Positions 58,952-64,000 of a DNA stretch of 64,000 bases are shown in pieces (position 1 is the stretch's first letter; the number at the start of each line of letters is the position of its first letter). The DNA is taken from contig JAKULF010000004.1 in the NCBI GenBank assembly GCA_022661535.1, positions 5,208,001-5,272,000 of the forward strand, read 5' to 3'. The notes under the pieces are model-generated. The model had not been told where the DNA came from. It searched no databases and saw nothing but the letters and a program-made list of their open reading frames with translations. The translations under genes and the position numbers were made by a program. The stretch is from Eutypa lata (Eukaryota; Ascomycota; Sordariomycetes; Xylariales; Diatrypaceae).

Positions 58952-61884
58952 ATTGAGTGATGAGACCCTGAGCCTTCGAGGGATAGACTCGTCAATGAGT
59001 ATCCTTCGATATGTTTTGTTGCTTAGACCGGGCTTGCGTGGTGTGTGTATTACAATATGGCCTATAGGCGAGGAACAACTACTATTTTACGTTCCATTTG
59101 GCGGTGTGAAGCAAAGCATAGTAACAAATTCTCGCTCGGTTTTTGCTAATCCGGCCGAGATAGAATTGCTCCAAACATCACGACATAAAGTTAATCGGCA
59201 TCCGAGTATCGGAGGTATTTTAGGACTATGTGGGGCCGGAAACCCAGACCGATCAAGATCTCGGAGCTCCTTCAGCGATGCCGGCCGTAGGTCATTTCCT
59301 AACCCGATTTTCGATTACCGATTCGTAACGTTTCCACATCTCGCCATGATCGATTGGCTGGCCTAGTAGATTTATTGTGGCCTTTGACGCAAAAAAACGT
59401 GTGTTATTTTAGAGGCCGTAGCCGAGCGCAATGACTCGGTCGGGCGGGCTCCGGCGAGGCTCCGATCTCAAACGATGAGACCTCCGTACAGATCAGCCCA
59501 TATCGAACGATCAGTATGCATACTAACCGATGTACTCTCTATTCAATCGCTTTAAATTCATTCAGACTTCATCTATGCCACATGTCTGTGCTCTTGTGGT
59601 GTTCTCGTTCCAGATGGCTACCTATAATGATGTCCTAAAGATAGATAATAGTTAGGTGTTTGTGTAGCCACCCTCCCGCAACAACAATAGATGCTCCCGC
59701 GGTTACTGAGACGGCCGCAGCGGCCGGGCCTGCGACCGTGTCTATTTTCATGACCGTGTCGGGTACCGGCGCAATTGAAGTTCCAAGTGCTACTAAAAAT
59801 GACAAAGGGGGCCGCAGAGTGTGAATTATAATAGCAGATGAGCAGAAATGGTCAGTTCCACAAATATGTGTAAGCGCCTACACCCCTCAGACAATTAAGT
59901 GCAGCCCAAATATTGCTAGATAGAAGTCCTAGATCAAGGGAACGCCCCCGTGATAATACATTACACGAAAGACCCCTTTTGCTCGGATGTTGCTGTTGTG
60001 ACAGCACCTGAATTGAGGACTCTGCGGTTGGTTCTGACATGTTCGCAGGCGCACAAATGAACTCCTGAAATACAACCGGATACTACGCCTTCCGAAGCTC
60101 GATGCAATCCTTCGTGGTATCGGTAATGGAACTGTACAAAGGTCAAATGGTGGGGGCGATCCATCACGCAATAAAAGAATCTTGATATATTAGAATTAAT
60201 ACACAACGCCAACCAGCGCTATTGAGACCTGATGGCTTCATAAGAACAGCATCTAAGTCGTGAAGAGGGAGTACTCGTAGCAGCAAGGGGCTCTTATGAA
60301 AAGATGATTGTAACAGGACATAGACAGCCGACTATAAGTGACAGCTGCCAGGAAGAAGGTTGGTGAATCCAGGCAGCTGGGTTTCCTTTCTATTGCCCAG
60401 CCGGCAGATAAATAAATACTAGGTACTTGCTATTTTCTTACTGTTCCAATATTCAAAAATTAATGGGACCCGATATAGCTTCGCCGACCTTAGAGACCGA
60501 GATATCACGTTAAGTTGCCGATCTATGCCATTAGTGATTGTGCTTGTAGGACCCTGGTTAAGTCCTTTTCTACTTGCGAAATAAGTAGGTATGTATTAAG
60601 CAAGATTGGCAGCGTGCTCTCATAGATATTGTCCAAGTGCTAAGTGGTGACTGTGATATCATCAACCTCAATCCTCAATTCAAGGCAATTAATATCACAC
60701 TCCAGTTTATTAGCGACTCTTTCAACAATAAACACAAGCTTGACGAGTAGTTTTCCCCCGTCAATCGGTTTAGCACTATAATGCGAGCTCGCAATCTTGC
60801 TTACCGCCTCGCATTATTACAGTAAACCAATGGTACCCCAACGTCCCAGGCACACACCAACTTAAGTGATATATCTTCGGCTACGTTAAAGTATGTACGT
60901 ACTTTGTTAGTTAGCCCTAGCCAAATATTCAATGGCGGGGTCGTAGCCCCAACCTCGCGCTTCTGTCGAAAAGAAGCCCCCTGTCCACGGCGCCTATAAT
61001 GCGGTGTGATCTCGGCGCTGATTGGCTCCGATCTGTGCCTTGCACACTTGCAAGCAGCTATCCTATTTTTGGAAGGACCAATCACCACAGCTGATCTGGA
61101 AATCGCAGCGACAATCCCCCTCCTTTTTGGGGGTTTCTTTCTTTTCGCGACTCGACTTCTCACAGCGTCGATGCAATGCTACTCACCCGCTTCCCTCATG
61201 GCTTACCTATATACTTACCTAGTGTGCAGGGCAGGTGGACTAATCCACATCCCTACTCCCGTATGTAGGTAAGTCAGCACCTGCACTGGCTTTTACGCCA
61301 GTTTGGGGGGTTAATTCCCCCTCTTAAGTGGACGGCCGGGGTCTGCTCGTCCCACCTTTCCCACCTCTTCACAGCGCTTAAAGGATCGGTTCTGCGTCCA
61401 CTAGGCCCGAGGATTGCAGAAACGCTTGCGGCCAAGATGGCCCAGTCAGCGTCTGTCGTGCCAGCCTGCCCCCCGGGGTAGTAGCTTAGTGAATGTCTAG
61501 ACATGTTATGCGTGTGGTATTGTTGGTTGGTATATACATCTGTGCGACTCCCTTGGCTGGGTTTACCGAGAAGAGAAAGTGCTTCCTCCCTTCTTCGAAC
61601 CTTGACTGCTGCGGGTTGGTGATTTGATTCTAGGGATCCCCTCGCTCGTACAATCCTCGTGCAAACATTCGAGTCCGTGCAAACGCATAGTCGTTACTAC
61701 ATCCCTAGCTGGAGACCAAAGGATATGTCCCGGTAGCAAGGACATCTGGAGCACTCCTTGAATCGATCGACTTGTTTGTACTCCGTTGCCTCGAAGCGGG
61801 TGTAATTGACACCAACACACTGGTCCCGGGAAAAGCCTTTCTTTTTTTGGGTACACGAGAGAGGAACCCACGCACTTTATAACA
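58952..61884. other. Long intergenic region, no gene seen
   Basis: Almost 3 kb of mixed composition. Open frames here (for example 58893-59366 plus) lack domains and overlap the DAO 5' end. 60950-61100 is a GC-rich stretch with CCAAT-type pentamers (ATTGG/CCAAT), possibly part of the promoter of the next gene; not proven. Confidence 0.4.
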
Positions 61885-64000
61885 ATGTCGCCTAACGCGC
61901 CCTCTGGAGGGCTCTCACTGTTCCCCAATACTAGTGCGACAAAACCACCATCTAGGAGAACGACTCCCAAGCCTCGCACATCTCAGGATAGAGGTTCACC
62001 GCTCGATATGTCACCATCCAGAGCTGGCCGACGAACGCCGGAGCCTCTATCCGAATTTGTCATCGATGGCTCCCCACAAGCGGGCAGCAGTTCGCACATA
62101 CCATCACATCCGTATTATGAGAACGAAGCGGGGCCTTCGGTATCACGGCCAATACCCGTATCAGAGGTGCCACCGCGGACAGACACCGCGTTGTCGGGAG
62201 CAAGCACGCTCGTCCGCAGCAGCAGCAACCGGTCCCGGAGTTCGATTGCCAAGAGACCTTTCGACGATGCTTCGTACCCACCGCCACCGCCGGAAGCATC
62301 GGGCATCCGCTCCATGTTCCCGCAATACGACCACAGCCGGGCATTCGACCAGCAGAACTACTTCCCGACGCAGACAAGCCCGCGCCACATCCCGCGGACG
62401 GTGATCAGCCGGCAATCGCACTATCCCCCCGAAGTCGAGGCCCAGCAGAGCCCGCAACAGCAACAACAATACCAGCAACAATCACAACACCAGCACCAGC
62501 ACCAGCACCAACAGCAAATGCGGAGTCCCGTCCGAAGCCCCGTAATAAGGAGCCCGCTCAGCGCCGGCTCCGCCAACCAGCGATGGCCGCGATGGCAGCC
62601 CCAGGAGCCGCCGGCGATCCCTTCGGTGAGCGCAACGAACGAGCTCCGCGACTACTGGAAGGCGGCGAACGGGTGGAAGGCGTCGGGCACGGAGGGGCGG
62701 CCCTACTGCCTGAAGCTGACGCCCGAGGTCGACGCGCCCATCTACACGCTCTCGTCGGCGGCCGCGCAGCCGCTCTACCACATGCGCATCGACCCGACGT
62801 CGGCCTCGGCCCGCGTGACCCTCAGCCGCCACGACCCGGGCAAGACCTGCAAGGACAAGGACCCGCAAGCGGCGGCGGCGCGGTCCCCGGGGTTCCTGGG
62901 CGCGCTCCGCGAAGCCGAGAGCAGCAGTAATAATAACAACAACAACAACCACAACCACGGCAACGGCAACGGCAACGGCAACGGCATCAGTAGCAGTAAT
63001 AGTAGCAAAAGTCACAACAGCCACAACAAGCCCTGGCAGGAAGTCCTCAGCACGACGCTCGAGGAGCCCGCGCGCCGCCTGCCCCCCGACGGCGACGGCC
63101 TCGTCGCCCTCCTGTACCCGTCGGCGGCGGCGCGGGTGGCGCTCGACCGGCCGGGCGACGCGTCGGCCGTCGCGGCCGCCGAGCGCGAGTGCGCCCGCCT
63201 CGTGTGGGACGACGATAGCGCCAACTACTTCCTGGCCCACCCGGCGCTGGCGGCGCCGTTCTGCGTCACGGTGGAGCGCAACGCGGCCTGGAGCCGGGCC
63301 GAGTACGCCCTCGAGCACGTCGAGTCGCCGCGCCACCTGGCGCGGCTGACGCGCACGCAGGTCGCGGGCGGTGGCGGTGCTGGGGGAGAGGGGTTCCTCG
63401 AGATCGATACCGCTGTTGCGGCGCGCGTCGAGGGGAGCTACTACATACTGGATGTGGCTGTCGCGGCGCTGCTGCTGGTGGCGCATCTTGATGAGCAGCG
63501 GGGTGGGAGTGGTGGTGCTGGTGGTGCGGTGGGCGGCATCGTGGAGCAGTTCGCTCCCCCGCCCATGGAGATGCTGCAGCCGCCGTTACCGGCGCATTTG
63601 AGAGAGGATGGAGGTGTTGGGGGAGAGGAGAGGGCGAGTATGGGGAGTCGGATTAGTGGGTTCTTGCACGGTGGTGGTGGTGGTGGTGGCAGTGGTGGCA
63701 AGCATAATAATGGCGACGATGCGAAAGCGAAGGACAAGAAGAAGAAGAACAAGAAGCGGAGACGCGGAAAGCCTACGGATGAGTTCGAGATGGACCTGGA
63801 GAGCCAGAGCAGCAACAGCCTCGGGTCCAAGTTCTACGGCTCCTCCAAGGAGCGCGACGGCGAGACCAAGCTGCCCGGTACCACGAGGACGGTGATCAAG
63901 CTGCTGTCCATCTCGTTCAAGTGCGTCATCTGGGCGCTGACGCTCGTCTTCAAGGCCCTCTATAAGGTGGTGGTGGGGTTGAGTAAGTGTCTAGCGAGCG
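61885..64000 (+). CDS. Large low-complexity protein, 3' end beyond window
   Basis: The frame from ATG 61885 (MSPNAPSGGLSLFPNTSATK) is open to the window edge, over 700 codons. The last bases TTGAGTAAGT may begin an intron. The first ~230 residues are Ser/Pro/Gln-rich with a Gln/His run near 62455-62515. A folded-looking region follows (RPYCLKLTPEVDAPIYTL, PLYHMRIDPTSASARVTLSRHD), then Asn/Gly/Ser tracts, then PWQEVLSTTLEEPARRLPPDGDG, CARLVWDDDSANYFLAHPALAAPFCV, and SYYILDVAVAALLLVAHLDEQ. Near the edge a lysine/arginine block (about 63730-63770) precedes a hydrophobic stretch (RTVIKLLSISFKCVIWALTL) that could be an amphipathic or membrane helix. I do not recognise the family. It may be a membrane-associated regulatory protein; this is inference. 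Confidence 0.75.
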   Translation, partial: MSPNAPSGGLSLFPNTSATKPPSRRTTPKPRTSQDRGSPLDMSPSRAGRRTPEPLSEFVIDGSPQAGSSSHIPSHPYYENEAGPSVSRPIPVSEVPPRTDTALSGASTLVRSSSNRSRSSIAKRPFDDASYPPPPPEASGIRSMFPQYDHSRAFDQQNYFPTQTSPRHIPRTVISRQSHYPPEVEAQQSPQQQQQYQQQSQHQHQHQHQQQMRSPVRSPVIRSPLSAGSANQRWPRWQPQEPPAIPSVSATNELRDYWKAANGWKASGTEGRPYCLKLTPEVDAPIYTLSSAAAQPLYHMRIDPTSASARVTLSRHDPGKTCKDKDPQAAAARSPGFLGALREAESSSNNNNNNNHNHGNGNGNGNGISSSNSSKSHNSHNKPWQEVLSTTLEEPARRLPPDGDGLVALLYPSAAARVALDRPGDASAVAAAERECARLVWDDDSANYFLAHPALAAPFCVTVERNAAWSRAEYALEHVESPRHLARLTRTQVAGGGGAGGEGFLEIDTAVAARVEGSYYILDVAVAALLLVAHLDEQRGGSGGAGGAVGGIVEQFAPPPMEMLQPPLPAHLREDGGVGGEERASMGSRISGFLHGGGGGGGSGGKHNNGDDAKAKDKKKKNKKRRRGKPTDEFEMDLESQSSNSLGSKFYGSSKERDGETKLPGTTRTVIKLLSISFKCVIWALTLVFKALYKVVVGLSKCLAS

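Noticed and set aside
58893..59366. 157-codon plus-strand open frame
   Set aside because: Overlaps the 5' end and promoter of the well-supported D-amino-acid oxidase on the other strand and has no recognisable domain.
62482..63486. 334-codon minus-strand open frame
   Set aside because: Antisense shadow of the GC-rich, low-complexity gene at 61885-64000; residue content is Arg/Ala/Val repeats with no fold.

Overview
The window is nuclear DNA from a filamentous ascomycete (Pezizomycotina). Genes have one to five short introns (about 42-140 nt) with GT...AG ends and CTAAC/CTGAC-like branch sites. Typical fungal families are present (ERMES subunit Mdm12, FYVE-type Fab1 lipid kinase, GMC oxidoreductase, TauD-like dioxygenase, Zn-cluster-like factor). 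Two long AT-saturated blocks (about 2045-7490 and 46550-55330) look like repeat-induced point mutation (RIP): CpA/TpG are scarce and remaining C lies mostly in CpG or CpT. I cannot name the species; Sordariomycetes is my best guess.

Layout. 1-210: 3' end of a sulfotransferase-like gene. 1467-8844: a GMC oxidoreductase gene split by a complete 5.7-kb Ty1/copia-type LTR retrotransposon (264-bp LTRs, target duplication ATATG). 10015-15304: two kinase-like genes running away from each other, one with degenerate catalytic motifs. 15305-18990: intergenic DNA with tRNA-like relics and a small BolA gene. 18991-21341: a mitochondrial-type malonyl/acyl-CoA synthetase. 22494-28683: eIF4E, an F-box-like protein and a conserved 756-aa protein of unknown role. 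29594-40170: Fab1 (PtdIns3P 5-kinase) and Mdm12. 41616-45800: a small Cys/His-rich protein and a Zn-cluster-like protein.

45978-56130: a TauD/TfdA-family dioxygenase pseudogene broken by two separate LTR elements, a short 1.76-kb element (46074-47835) and a 7.5-kb Ty3/gypsy element (47963-55467). The 122-127 bp of gene caught between them is itself saturated with RIP-type changes while both outer gene pieces are not. 56325-58951: a Ure2-like glutathione S-transferase and a peroxisomal D-amino-acid oxidase. 61885-64000: a long open gene running off the right edge.

Most genes are unlinked housekeeping or accessory loci, and I see no biosynthetic cluster, CRISPR, or prokaryote-like operon. The most informative structure is the transposon/RIP architecture: three LTR elements with readable target duplications in two metabolic genes, sharp RIP edges inside LTRs, and RIP spread into trapped single-copy sequence. 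Exon structures were assembled by eye from reading frame, splice sites and family resemblance; no database search was run.
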